Shown: piece by piece, positions 42,410 through 50,350 of the stretch
How the letters are laid out: the number at the start of each line of letters is the position of its first letter
How positions within the stretch are numbered: the first letter of the stretch is position 1
DNA from: SLST01 sp046538735
Lineage (GTDB): Bacteria; Spirochaetota; Spirochaetia; DSM-27196; SLST01
Direction of reading: 5' to 3'
DNA length: 64,000 nucleotides
Assembly: GCA_046538735.1 (NCBI GenBank)
Contig: JBKHII010000010.1
Location: 7,526-71,525 of the forward strand
Position numbers and translations under genes: made by a program
Notes under the pieces: generated by a model
Seen by the model: the letters and a program-made list of their open reading frames with translations, nothing else
The model's database searches: none
Told to the model about the DNA's origin: nothing

Positions 42410-43371
42410 GCCGGAGCCTACGCGCATCCAGTGTTCTCGCCCTCACCGCGGCCGCGCTCCTGTTGGTGAGCCCCGGCGCGCTCACGACTCGCGTTCACGC
42501 GCAGTCGTATACGGTCGTGGACTCGGTTCGGCTCCCTGCGGAGTCGTTCGTGGGCGATCCGGTGGAGCTCCGCTACACGTTACGGACCACTGCTTCGCTC
42601 TCGTCTCCCGAGTCCGTCGTCGACCCGCCGTGGGGAGAGATCTCCTCGGTCCGCGTGATCGAGCGCGGTGACGAAATCGACGTGCGAATCGCCGTCGTCC
42701 CGTACGAGCCAGGTACGTTGACACTCCCGCGCATCGACCTGGGCCCGGTCACGCTCGAGGGGTTGAGTCTGATCGTCGCGAGCGTGCTCGAGGAGGGAGC
42801 CGAGCTCCGACCCGTGTACGGGCCGCAGCGCCTGCCGGGAACGTTGGTCGCGATCGTGTTGCTCGTGCTCGGACTCGTACTCCCGGTGGTACTCGCGCTC
42901 TACCTCCTCGGACCCGGCAAGGCGCTCGTTCGCGAGATCGCAGATCGCTACCGCGCGAGGCTTCCGTATCGCAACCTCATGCGTACCATCGACTCGCTCG
43001 AGGCGAGCATCAAGCGACAGACGGCGCGGAGCTTCTACTCGAGACTCGTGCGATCGCTCCAGGATCTGATGACGAGCCGGCTCGGGTTCGACTGCCGTGC
43101 CGCGACTTCGTCCGAGCTGCGCCGCTACCTTCCGGCATTCGCGGCGCAATGCCGGGCGCAGGCGAGCGTTGCGGCGCCGCTCGCGGACGTTCTCGCCACG
43201 GCGGACGCGGCGAAGTTCGGTCGTGCGGAGGTGCGACGGAAAACTCGGAAGGCGCACCTCGTGGTGTGTCGTGAGGTGGCCGCCGCGCTCGAGGCGTCGC
43301 GGCGAGGACGCGGGGGCGAGCGTGGACCCGATCGCCCGCCTCGAAGGGAGCCGACGCGTGTGGGTGTTTGA
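42406..43371 (+). CDS. Bat-cluster membrane protein with signal peptide (DUF4381-like position)
   Basis: The 321-residue protein has a signal peptide (about 1-33), a periplasmic beta domain (about 35-135: SVRLPAESFVGDPVELRYTL resembling the start of BatD), one TM helix (about 145-167, GTLVAIVLLVLGLVLPVVLA) and a cytoplasmic helical tail rich in Arg and Ala. The place between DUF58 and the first VWA protein matches the small BatX/DUF4381-type gene of other Bat operons. It overlaps both neighbours. Confidence 0.7.
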   Translation: MSRSLRASSVLALTAAALLLVSPGALTTRVHAQSYTVVDSVRLPAESFVGDPVELRYTLRTTASLSSPESVVDPPWGEISSVRVIERGDEIDVRIAVVPYEPGTLTLPRIDLGPVTLEGLSLIVASVLEEGAELRPVYGPQRLPGTLVAIVLLVLGLVLPVVLALYLLGPGKALVREIADRYRARLPYRNLMRTIDSLEASIKRQTARSFYSRLVRSLQDLMTSRLGFDCRAATSSELRRYLPAFAAQCRAQASVAAPLADVLATADAAKFGRAEVRRKTRKAHLVVCREVAAALEASRRGRGGERGPDRPPRREPTRVGV

Positions 43372-44359
43372 TCGGCCCGTTATCCTGTTCCTGCTCCTGG
43401 CCGTGCCGGTGCTCGTCTACCTTCGGCACTTCTGGAGAGGCCGCGGCGGCACGCTCTCCTTCCCCTTCGAGGTGTGGGGATCGCGCGGCTTCGTTCCGCC
43501 CCCCACGGTGACCGGGCTGCTCGTTTCGATCTCTGCCGTCCTGTTCTGGACCGGCGTGGTCGTGCTCATACTCGCGCTTGCGGGACCGCAGCGGATCACG
43601 CGCGAGCGGAGCTACCTGACTCGTGGAGTGGACATCGTCTTCGCACTCGACCAGTCGCCAACGATGGCGGCGCGTGATTTCCAGCCCGAGAATCGATTCG
43701 AGGCTGCGAGGGACGTCGTTCGGCGATTCGTTGAGCTCCGCGAGAACGATCCTATCGGGCTCGTCGGCTTTGGAGCCGAGGCGTCGCTCCGCGTGCCGCC
43801 GACCATCGACTACGAGCACCTGCTCTCCGTCCTTGGCCGGATGCAGATACTCGAGATGGGCGACGGGACTGCGATCGGAATGGGACTCGCCGTAGCGGCG
43901 TTGCATCTCGAGAGCTCGGATGCGCCCCGGAAAGCGATCGTGCTGCTCACGGACGGAATCAACAACGCCGGTGAGATCCAGCCGACGACCGCGGCTCGTG
44001 CGGCTCGGTCACTCGGAATCGAGATCTACGTCGTGGGCATCGGAAGCGGCGAGGAGGTACGCATCGAGGTTCGCGATCCGGAGAGCGGAGGCGTCCTCCG
44101 CGGCACCGTTCGCGACGGCTTTGACGAATCGGCGCTCAGGTCGATCGCAGAAGCCGGCGGCGGACGGTACTACTACGCGGGCTCGAATACCGCGCTCCAG
44201 GGCGTTTTTGACGCGATCGACACGATCGAACGAGTGGAACAGCGTTCGCTGCTTCGGGTCGTCCGTCCCCCGTACGACCAGCTCTTCGTCCTGATCGGCC
44301 TCGCGTTGGTCTTTGCCGATTTCCTGATTCGGCGGCTCATCGCGCGGGAGGTCATGTGA
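43358..44359 (+). CDS. batA: VWA-domain membrane protein (BatA-like)
   Basis: BatA proteins are inner-membrane VWA proteins of the aerotolerance cluster. The 333 residues have TM helices at about 5-20 and 55-78, a VWA domain (about 88-275) with the MIDAS sequence DQSPT in place of DXSXS, VLLTDGINNAGE, and a C-terminal TM helix (LFVLIGLALVFADFLIRRLI). I chose GTG 43358 because GGGAG lies seven bases upstream; GTG 43322 is an alternative. It overlaps the previous gene by 14 bp and the next by 4. Confidence 0.88.
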   Translation: MWVFDRPVILFLLLAVPVLVYLRHFWRGRGGTLSFPFEVWGSRGFVPPPTVTGLLVSISAVLFWTGVVVLILALAGPQRITRERSYLTRGVDIVFALDQSPTMAARDFQPENRFEAARDVVRRFVELRENDPIGLVGFGAEASLRVPPTIDYEHLLSVLGRMQILEMGDGTAIGMGLAVAALHLESSDAPRKAIVLLTDGINNAGEIQPTTAARAARSLGIEIYVVGIGSGEEVRIEVRDPESGGVLRGTVRDGFDESALRSIAEAGGGRYYYAGSNTALQGVFDAIDTIERVEQRSLLRVVRPPYDQLFVLIGLALVFADFLIRRLIAREVM

Positions 44360-45345
44360 CGATCGATAGTCCTCGGATGCTGCTCGGGATGCTCCTGCTC
44401 GCTCCCGCGATCGTCCTGCAGATGCGAGCCTTTCTCAAGGGGCGATCCGAGATCGTTGCGCTCGGCATGCCGTGGCCTCGCGACCAGGTCGTGCGGCTGT
44501 ACGCCGTGAAGTCGTTCTTTGCCGCCCTCGCGTTCAACCTCTTCATCGTCTTTGCCGTGCTCGCCGCCGCGGACATCACTTGGGGAGAGCAACCGGTGGA
44601 GGAGGATCGCTCAGGCCTTGATGTTGCGATCGTCGTGGACGTATCCCGGAGCATGCTCGCCTCGGATGTGACGCCCTCTCGACTCGAGCGGGCGCTCGGC
44701 GTTGTTCGTGCCGCGAGCAGGCAGCTGCCGGCCGCGCGGATGGCGTTGATCGCGTTCAAGGGAGACGCGATCACGCTCATGCCGCTCACCGAGGACGCCA
44801 ACGCGCTCGAGATCGTGCTGGACGGCGTCCGTCCCACGCTTATCTCGGCCCCGGGAACCAATGTGGAGGCAGGACTGGACGAGGCGCTTCGGGCATTCCC
44901 CGCGGCGACCTTTGCGCACTGCGCAGCCGTGGTCTTGAGCGATGGGGAATCGTTGTCCGGCGACGTGGAACGGCCCCTCGCAGAGTACCGTCGGCGTGGG
45001 ATCCCGGTCATCGCCGTCGTTGCCGGGACGCCCGAGGGTGCGCCGGTCCCCTCGGGTGACGGAACGGCGCTCCTGGACGCGGACGGAAGGCCCGTAGTCA
45101 GCAAGGCAAACGCCTCGCTTCTCGCCGATATCGCGTCGCGAAGCGACGGCGCCCTGCTCAGGCTGGACGAGCCGGATGTCGTCAGCGATCTGGCTGCCCG
45201 CCTTTCACGATTCGCATCGCTGCGCGAGTCGGAGGGATTCAGGCTCGTTCCGAGGCGGCGATATCGTCTCTTTCTGGCTGCGGCGATCCTGTCGCTCGTC
45301 GTTTCGACCGGTGTGAGGGTAGTTCGATGGCGCGGTATGTTCTGA
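44356..45345 (+). CDS. batB: VWA-domain membrane protein (BatB-like)
   Basis: This is the second VWA protein of the Bat cluster, 329 residues: TM segments near 8-25 and 52-73, a VWA domain with a complete MIDAS (VAIVVDVSRSMLASD, about 90-104), MALIAFKGDAITLMPLTED, VVLSDGESLSGD, and a C-terminal TM helix (about 302-319). The start is GTG 44356 within the batA stop (ATGTGA). BatA and BatB are thought to form a membrane complex serviced by MoxR. Confidence 0.9.
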   Translation: MTIDSPRMLLGMLLLAPAIVLQMRAFLKGRSEIVALGMPWPRDQVVRLYAVKSFFAALAFNLFIVFAVLAAADITWGEQPVEEDRSGLDVAIVVDVSRSMLASDVTPSRLERALGVVRAASRQLPAARMALIAFKGDAITLMPLTEDANALEIVLDGVRPTLISAPGTNVEAGLDEALRAFPAATFAHCAAVVLSDGESLSGDVERPLAEYRRRGIPVIAVVAGTPEGAPVPSGDGTALLDADGRPVVSKANASLLADIASRSDGALLRLDEPDVVSDLAARLSRFASLRESEGFRLVPRRRYRLFLAAAILSLVVSTGVRVVRWRGMF

Positions 45346-45968
45346 GGTTCGCCGTCGTCGTCGTGGCCGGAGGCCTTCTGACGGGGTGCGGCGGCAGCGG
45401 TTCCATGGCCGCGGTGTTGCGCGGCAATTTGGCGTACGGGAGAGGAGACTACCAGTCGGCGCTCGTTCACTACCTGGAGGCCGAACAGGATGCACGACAT
45501 CGTGGATGGCTGCTCTACAACACGGGCAACGTCTACTACGCCCTCGGCGAACAGGAAGCGGCGCTCTCCGCGTGGGAGGAGGCGCGACGCGCGACCGTGG
45601 ATCCGGAGACCGGCAGCTCGGCGGCGAACGCCGAGACGCTCCTCATACACGCCGCGAGTCACAATCGCGGAGTCCTCTTCTATCAGCGAGGCGAATACGA
45701 GTCCGCGTACGCGGAGTTCCGCTACGCGCTCTCGGTGAACGCACGGAGTGTCGCGGCGAAGCAGAACCTTGAGCTTGCTCTCCAGAAGATGCAATCGCTG
45801 GATCAAGCCGATCAGGCGGGCGAAGGCTCGGGGACCGGCGAAGGTGACGCGGAGCCGGGGCCCGACCCCGGGACGCTTCGTATTCTCGAGTACGTCCGGC
45901 GAAAGGAAGCACAACGATGGTTTGCCAATCGCGAATCAGACGATTCAACCGATCCGCAGGACTGGTAG
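45327..45968 (+). CDS. batC: TPR lipoprotein (BatC-like)
   Basis: The 213-residue protein has a lipobox (GGLLTGC, Cys at about residue 21) and TPR repeats (RGNLAYGRGDYQSALVHYLE, LLYNTGNVYYALGEQEAALS, HNRGVLFYQRGEYESAYAEF) followed by an acidic Gly-rich linker and a charged C-terminus. It should be a periplasmic lipoprotein scaffold. It overlaps batB by 19 bp and batD by about 50 bp, unusually deep overlaps that suggest tight coupling. Confidence 0.87.
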   Translation: MARYVLRFAVVVVAGGLLTGCGGSGSMAAVLRGNLAYGRGDYQSALVHYLEAEQDARHRGWLLYNTGNVYYALGEQEAALSAWEEARRATVDPETGSSAANAETLLIHAASHNRGVLFYQRGEYESAYAEFRYALSVNARSVAAKQNLELALQKMQSLDQADQAGEGSGTGEGDAEPGPDPGTLRILEYVRRKEAQRWFANRESDDSTDPQDW

Positions 45969-47953
45969 TGCTGCTCGTCGGGCTCGTCTGGAGCGCCGGC
46001 GCTCAGATCAGGACCGAGCTCTCGGACCAGGCGATCGCCGTGGGCGAGCGTGTTTCCTACGTGATCACTATTCGGCACGAGGAGCCCGAGGACGTGGAGG
46101 TACGTCCGCCCGACTTTCCGGGATTGAGGCTCGTGGAAGGACCGTCGGTGCGGCCGATCTCCATCCTCGGGCCCGAGGAACGTGTACGGTCGATCGAGGT
46201 GCGGTTCGTGCTCGAGGCGGTCGCTGCCGGCAGGTACGTGCTTCCTGAGATACCGGTCAACGTCGCCGGTCAGCCGTATCTGACCGACGCACGTCTGATC
46301 GAGATCGGCGAGCGCACGAACCGCAACAGCGTTCCGTATCTCGCACGGTGGACGGGCGCCGGGCGACCGGTTCATCACGGCGAGGCGCGCGTCTACGAGC
46401 TCGAGATTTACAATGCGACCGAGTACCTCTATCCCTCGTCCGTCACGGTGAGACCGCCGCAGAACGCCATCCTCGAAGAGGTTCAGGGGCTCGGGACGAT
46501 CGAGCAGTATACCGTGGACGGTGTGACGTTGTACGCCATACCGGTTGCGGTGTTCATGGTCACCGCGTCCGAGCCGGGCACTCTCGAGCTGCCCGAGGCG
46601 ACGATCGCAACGCCATCGCTGAGTGCCGTGGCCCCGCGCAAAGAAGTGCCGGTGGAGTCGTTGCCTCCGGCGGCGGAACCGACGGGTGCGGTCGGCTCAT
46701 TCGTCTACGAGGCGGCCATCGAGCCGGCGACGATCCTGCCCAGCGAGACGGCGCAGCTCCGGCTGCGCGTCTCCGGGTCGGGCAATCTGCACTTCCTGGC
46801 GATTCCGGAGCCGGAGCTCACGGGTTTCCAGATCGAGCACGACGACACCACGAGCTCGTACTCGCCCACGGAGTCGGGATACGAAGGGTACCGGGAACGA
46901 GTGCTGACCCTGCGGCCGACCGGGGGCGGGCGGCACGCAATCGATGTCGGGGAGTTCGCGTACTTCGAACCGGTGAGCGGGAGGGTGATGCGCTCGCGGC
47001 CGCCGAACCCGGAGCCGCACGTCCTTACGATGGATGGAGCGCTTCAGGGTTCTTCGGCGGAGTTCGCGACAGCCATGCTGGGCGCGTCCGAGATTGCCGC
47101 GATGGAGCGCCGCACGTGGTACGACGACGCGCTTGCGTATGGGTGGTTCGTTCCCGGTCTGCTCTTCCTCGTCGCACTGCGGGTATGGAAGCGGGGCAGC
47201 TCGGCCATGCTGCTGCTTCTCGCCTGCGGTTCGTTCATGCTCACCGATTCGATCTCCGAGCGGCTTCCATGGGACGACATCGACCGCGGGCTTCGGCGGT
47301 ACGAGGAGGGGAACCTGGATGCGGCCGTCTCCGCCTTCGAACGCGCCGCACGCCAGGCTCCCGACTCGCCGGGTATCAACCACAATCTCGGCGTCCTCTA
47401 CTTCCATCTGGGCGACCTCCCGAGAGCGGTGTTCGCGATCCGCGAGGCGATCCGTCTCGCTCCCATGGCGTCTGCTCCCCGCAGCTTACTCGGTACGGTC
47501 GAGGCATCGGCCGGCATCGATCGGAGCGTTCCGCCGCCGCACCTCGTTCATCCCGATCTTCTCTTCTTCGCGCTGGCGGTCCTCGTGAACGGGCTCTTCG
47601 TGGGGATCGCCCTCGCGCACGGCCGTAAACGGGGCTGGCTGACGATAGCCGGGATTCTCGTGATCGTCATCAGCCTGGGCGTGCTGGCGGGCCTCGTGCG
47701 ATCGGCGGTGGAACACGAAGAGCAACTCGGAGTCGTGCGCGGCGAAGTGACCCTGCAGAGGATTCCAGGGGATGACGCCGACGGGTGGCTCCCCGTGCGC
47801 AGTGGTTCGGCCGTTCATGTGGTTTCGCGGCAGGACGAGTTTCTGCTCGTCCGGACGTCGCTCGGTCTGGAGGGTTGGGTACGCGTGGAGGACTTGCTCT
47901 GGCCGGAGAATCCCGCGAACGACGTCCTTCGCTACCGTGGCTATGCGCTGTAA
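45917..47953 (+). CDS. batD: BatD-like protein combined with BatE-like TPR and SH3 parts
   Basis: The 678-residue protein combines a signal peptide (about 1-29), BatD-type beta-rich oxygen-tolerance domains (about 30-390; LSDQAIAVGERVSYVITI, AAIEPATILPSETAQLRLRV), a TM helix (about 410-440), TPR repeats (about 450-530; LRRYEEGNLDAAVSAFERAA, INHNLGVLYFHLGDLPRAVF), two TM helices (about 541-560 and 572-595) and a C-terminal SH3-like domain (about 605-660, ending EGWVRVEDLLW). In Leptospira and Bacteroides BatD and BatE are often separate; here one chain appears to hold both. ATG 45917 lies inside batC. Confidence 0.88.
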   Translation: MVCQSRIRRFNRSAGLVVLLVGLVWSAGAQIRTELSDQAIAVGERVSYVITIRHEEPEDVEVRPPDFPGLRLVEGPSVRPISILGPEERVRSIEVRFVLEAVAAGRYVLPEIPVNVAGQPYLTDARLIEIGERTNRNSVPYLARWTGAGRPVHHGEARVYELEIYNATEYLYPSSVTVRPPQNAILEEVQGLGTIEQYTVDGVTLYAIPVAVFMVTASEPGTLELPEATIATPSLSAVAPRKEVPVESLPPAAEPTGAVGSFVYEAAIEPATILPSETAQLRLRVSGSGNLHFLAIPEPELTGFQIEHDDTTSSYSPTESGYEGYRERVLTLRPTGGGRHAIDVGEFAYFEPVSGRVMRSRPPNPEPHVLTMDGALQGSSAEFATAMLGASEIAAMERRTWYDDALAYGWFVPGLLFLVALRVWKRGSSAMLLLLACGSFMLTDSISERLPWDDIDRGLRRYEEGNLDAAVSAFERAARQAPDSPGINHNLGVLYFHLGDLPRAVFAIREAIRLAPMASAPRSLLGTVEASAGIDRSVPPPHLVHPDLLFFALAVLVNGLFVGIALAHGRKRGWLTIAGILVIVISLGVLAGLVRSAVEHEEQLGVVRGEVTLQRIPGDDADGWLPVRSGSAVHVVSRQDEFLLVRTSLGLEGWVRVEDLLWPENPANDVLRYRGYAL

Positions 47954-47983
47954 CGATCCGCGGCCCGATTGGTTTGTTGTTCG

Positions 47984-48442
47984 ATGAGCGATTTCGGCAA
48001 GATCTACGAGCAGTGGGAACAGATGCAGCGAGCCGAACGAACCGATCCGGAGCGCGCGACGATCGAGCGCCCGAGCTTTGAGCGGGCGCTCGATCGCTAC
48101 CCGATCGTAGATAAGGACGGGCAGGGTGAAGCGCCGGGAGACGACCGTCGGCATGCCCCTTCTCCCGACCGGCTACCGATCGAGGACCGGATCGACCTGC
48201 ACGGGCTCACGGTGGAGGAAGCGCTCGCGGCAACCCGGTCCTTCCTGAACGACTGCGCGGGGCGTGGGCTCCGGAAGGTTCTCGTGATTCACGGGAAGGG
48301 ACGAAACGGGGAGGGGGTCCTCAGGCGCGAGGTGCGCGCGTACCTCGAGCGAGACCCGCGCACCGGGGCAATGGGCTACGCCGGAGGCCCGGAGGGCGGT
48401 CGTGGTGCCTTGTGGGTTGTGCTTCGAGATCGAACGACGTGA
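47984..48442 (+). CDS. Smr-domain protein
   Basis: Small MutS-related domains are nucleic-acid nicking or binding modules. The 152-residue protein has a charged N-terminal helical part (about 1-65) and an Smr domain (about 66-150) with IDLHGLTVEEALAATRSFL, VLVIHGKGRNGEGVLRREVR and GGRGALWVVLR. The DLHG and HGKG motifs are intact. No ribosome site precedes ATG 47984. It follows batD by 30 bp and converges on infA. Confidence 0.9.
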   Translation: MSDFGKIYEQWEQMQRAERTDPERATIERPSFERALDRYPIVDKDGQGEAPGDDRRHAPSPDRLPIEDRIDLHGLTVEEALAATRSFLNDCAGRGLRKVLVIHGKGRNGEGVLRREVRAYLERDPRTGAMGYAGGPEGGRGALWVVLRDRTT

Positions 48443-48458
48443 GCCGGAGTTACGGGGC

Positions 48459-48677
48459 CTATCGCTCCCGGTAGATGATGCGGCCTCTCGTCAGATCGTA
48501 CGGCGAGAGCGCGACCTTGACCTTGTCGCCGGGCACGATTCGGATATAGTGCTTGCGCATCTTGCCCGAGAGATGGGTGAGGATATTGTGGCCGTTCTTG
48601 AGCTCCACCCGGAACATCGTGTTCGGGAGGGACTCGGTGACGACGCCTTCTACTTCGATTGCTTCCTCTTTTGCCAC
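48459..48677 (-). CDS. infA: Translation initiation factor IF-1
   Basis: IF-1 is an OB-fold protein occupying the ribosomal A site during initiation. At 72 residues it has the family length, with EAIEVEGVVTESLPNTMFRV, GHNILTHLSGKMRKHYIRI, GDKVKVALSPYDLTRGRI and IYR at the end. The start is GTG 48677 with AAAGGAG seven bases upstream. It has its own strong promoter (48700-48729). Confidence 0.97.
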   Translation of the reverse strand: MAKEEAIEVEGVVTESLPNTMFRVELKNGHNILTHLSGKMRKHYIRIVPGDKVKVALSPYDLTRGRIIYRER

Positions 48678-48699
48678 TGCAACTCCTTTGTTTCACGAA

Positions 48700-48729
48700 A
48701 TTCTACGTAATCGGCTCACTGGTTGTCAA
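48700..48729 (-). promoter_or_regulatory. Promoter of infA
   Basis: On the minus strand: TTGACA (48724-48729), an 18-nt spacer, and TAGAAT (48700-48705). A perfect -35 and a good -10. Confidence 0.75.
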
Positions 48730-48739
48730 TTCCGAAGTG

Positions 48740-48770
48740 TTGACTTTTCGACCGAGAAGTACAACATTAT
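48740..48770 (+). promoter_or_regulatory. Possible promoter of the DksA-like gene
   Basis: TTGACT (48740-48745) is a good -35. The best -10 is CATTAT (48765-48770) at a wide 19-nt spacing. It diverges from the infA promoter. Confidence 0.4.
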
Positions 48771-48797
48771 GGCACTCTTTTCGCTGGGAGGCGATGG

Positions 48798-49154
48798 ATG
48801 GATCAAGAGTTTGTCGAGCGAATGAAATCGAATCTGCTCGACATGAAGGCTGAAATACTCCAGAAGCTCGTCTCGGAGGACGAGGAGTTCCGCGACATCG
48901 TTGAGAAGGACGACTCAAAGGATCTCGTGGATATTGCGAGCTCGGACATCGACAAGAGCACTCTGGAGGCCCTGGGCACGCAGGAGATGAAGCGGCTGCG
49001 TTTGATCGAGGCCGCGCTGGTTCGCATCGAGAACGGGAAGTACGGAATCTGCCTGAAGAGCGGAAAGCCGATACCGAAGGAACGGCTCGAGGCGATTCCC
49101 TACGCGCTCTACCGGATCGAATACCAGAACGAGGTCGAGCGCCGTAACAGGTAG
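48798..49154 (+). CDS. DksA/TraR-like protein without the zinc cysteines
   Basis: DksA-type proteins enter the RNA polymerase secondary channel and help control rRNA and stress genes. The 118 residues show the family coiled coil (about 5-80) and the C-terminal signature GKYGICLKSGKPIPKERLEA, then IPYALYRIEYQ. Of the four zinc cysteines only the first is left: the second is Ser (CLKS) and the last pair is absent (YRIEYQ). Cys-poor DksA proteins that work without zinc are known in other bacteria. ATG 48798 has GGGAGG upstream. Confidence 0.82.
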   Translation: MDQEFVERMKSNLLDMKAEILQKLVSEDEEFRDIVEKDDSKDLVDIASSDIDKSTLEALGTQEMKRLRLIEAALVRIENGKYGICLKSGKPIPKERLEAIPYALYRIEYQNEVERRNR

Positions 49155-49223
49155 CCTCCTGTCATTTTGATATAGTGCTAACGTCAATCGCCGTCCTTCC
49201 GATAAGTAGCGTAGGAGAGGACG

Positions 49224-49610
49224 ATGATTGGTGTTCAGGCACAGCATGCCGCCAGATCAGTTCATCTCGCAAGCATCCTGCGCGCGCAGTACTCCTCGGG
49301 CAAGATCTCGCTGCCGATCGACGGCGGTCTATATGCACGGTTCAGGCACGTGCAGGGTGTGCCTTCGATGTCGTCCGGCGGCTACTCGATTTCCAAGCTC
49401 CAGATGATCGATCTCATGGTCGAGCGGCTCGTACAGCTTCGCGGGGAGCCGGTTAGCGTGCCGCGCCCGTCCACGGACGCGGAGGCAGCGCGTGTCGTTG
49501 AGTCGCTCGCCGGCGATCTTCACGATGCGATTCGCAACGCGAGCACGTCTCGCGGATCGTACGCGCACGGCATCGCGGAAACCGGGCTCCTGCTCAACAT
49601 GGTCGCGTAG
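49224..49610 (+). CDS. Small hypothetical protein
   Basis: I do not recognise this 128-residue protein. It is soluble, with a helical look (LQMIDLMVERLVQLRGEP; DAEAARVVESLAGDLHDAIR) and a Gly/Ser-rich middle. ATG 49224 has AGGAGAGGA upstream. A TATAGT box at 49171-49176 could be a -10 but lacks a partner -35. It converges on the MBL hydrolase gene. Confidence 0.7.
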   Translation: MIGVQAQHAARSVHLASILRAQYSSGKISLPIDGGLYARFRHVQGVPSMSSGGYSISKLQMIDLMVERLVQLRGEPVSVPRPSTDAEAARVVESLAGDLHDAIRNASTSRGSYAHGIAETGLLLNMVA

Positions 49611-49627
49611 CCCGCGACCACCCGCAA

Positions 49628-50308
49628 TCAGATCTGTGGATTCGGCGCAAAATCGTTGTTGGCGATCTCACGCTCGAGAGTCGAGTTCGGTCCGTGTCCC
49701 GGAAACAGCCTGGTCTCCGGCGGCAGCCTGAAGAGCGTCTTTCGGATGCTCTTCGTGAGCTTCGCGAGGTCGCTCCCGACCACGTCCGTGCGCCCCACCG
49801 TCTTGAAAAGAAGCGTGTCTCCTGAGAAGAGCGCGTTTCGCTCCTCGCTGTAGAGGCAGACGCTGCCCTGGCTGTGGCCCGGAGTGTGGATCGTCACGAA
49901 GTCGGTGTCCAGGACCTGGTCGCTGTCCTTCAGGAAGAAGGTTGGTTTCGGAAGCTCGGAGTAGAGCTGCTCGAACGCTTCCATCGCTTCCGGTCCGAGC
50001 GGCTTGAAGAGGTCGCGATTCGTCTGCTCGCCCTTCGGAGGGAGGTAGGCGCGATCGCTGCGATGGATTCCAACGTCGATTTTCTCCACACGATCCGAGT
50101 AGCGGTCAATGATCGCCTGCGCGGCGGACGTGTGGTCGAGATGGCCGTGGGTGAAGACGATCGACGTCGGCACGACGTTGAGGATCTCGAGCCGACTGAG
50201 GAGGAGCTCTGCGTCGGCGCCCGGGTCGATCACCATGCACTCCTTCTTTCCGGTGGATACCACGTATGAGTTCGTGTAGAGTGGACCGACGATGATGCGT
50301 TCGACCAT
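49628..50308 (-). CDS. MBL-fold metallo-hydrolase (glyoxalase II-like)
   Basis: The 226-residue protein has the metallo-beta-lactamase signature THGHLDHTSA (about residues 53-62), TIHTPGHSQGSVCLYS, LFSGDTLLFKTVGRTDV and a C-terminal LFPGHGPNSTLERE. It resembles the YcbL/GloB-like branch that hydrolyses thioesters such as lactoylglutathione. ATG 50308 (MVERIIVGPLYTNSYVV) fits the family start; the frame is open further upstream without resemblance. The physiological substrate is not certain. Confidence 0.9.
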   Translation of the reverse strand: MVERIIVGPLYTNSYVVSTGKKECMVIDPGADAELLLSRLEILNVVPTSIVFTHGHLDHTSAAQAIIDRYSDRVEKIDVGIHRSDRAYLPPKGEQTNRDLFKPLGPEAMEAFEQLYSELPKPTFFLKDSDQVLDTDFVTIHTPGHSQGSVCLYSEERNALFSGDTLLFKTVGRTDVVGSDLAKLTKSIRKTLFRLPPETRLFPGHGPNSTLEREIANNDFAPNPQI

Positions 50309-50350
50309 TACGAACCACCATAAGCGATTTGTACCGGTTGGGCAAGCAAG

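Noticed and set aside
49146..49166. Terminator after the DksA-like gene (ACAGG/CCTGT with a T-run)
   Set aside because: Only a 5-bp stem that includes the stop codon; too weak to call.
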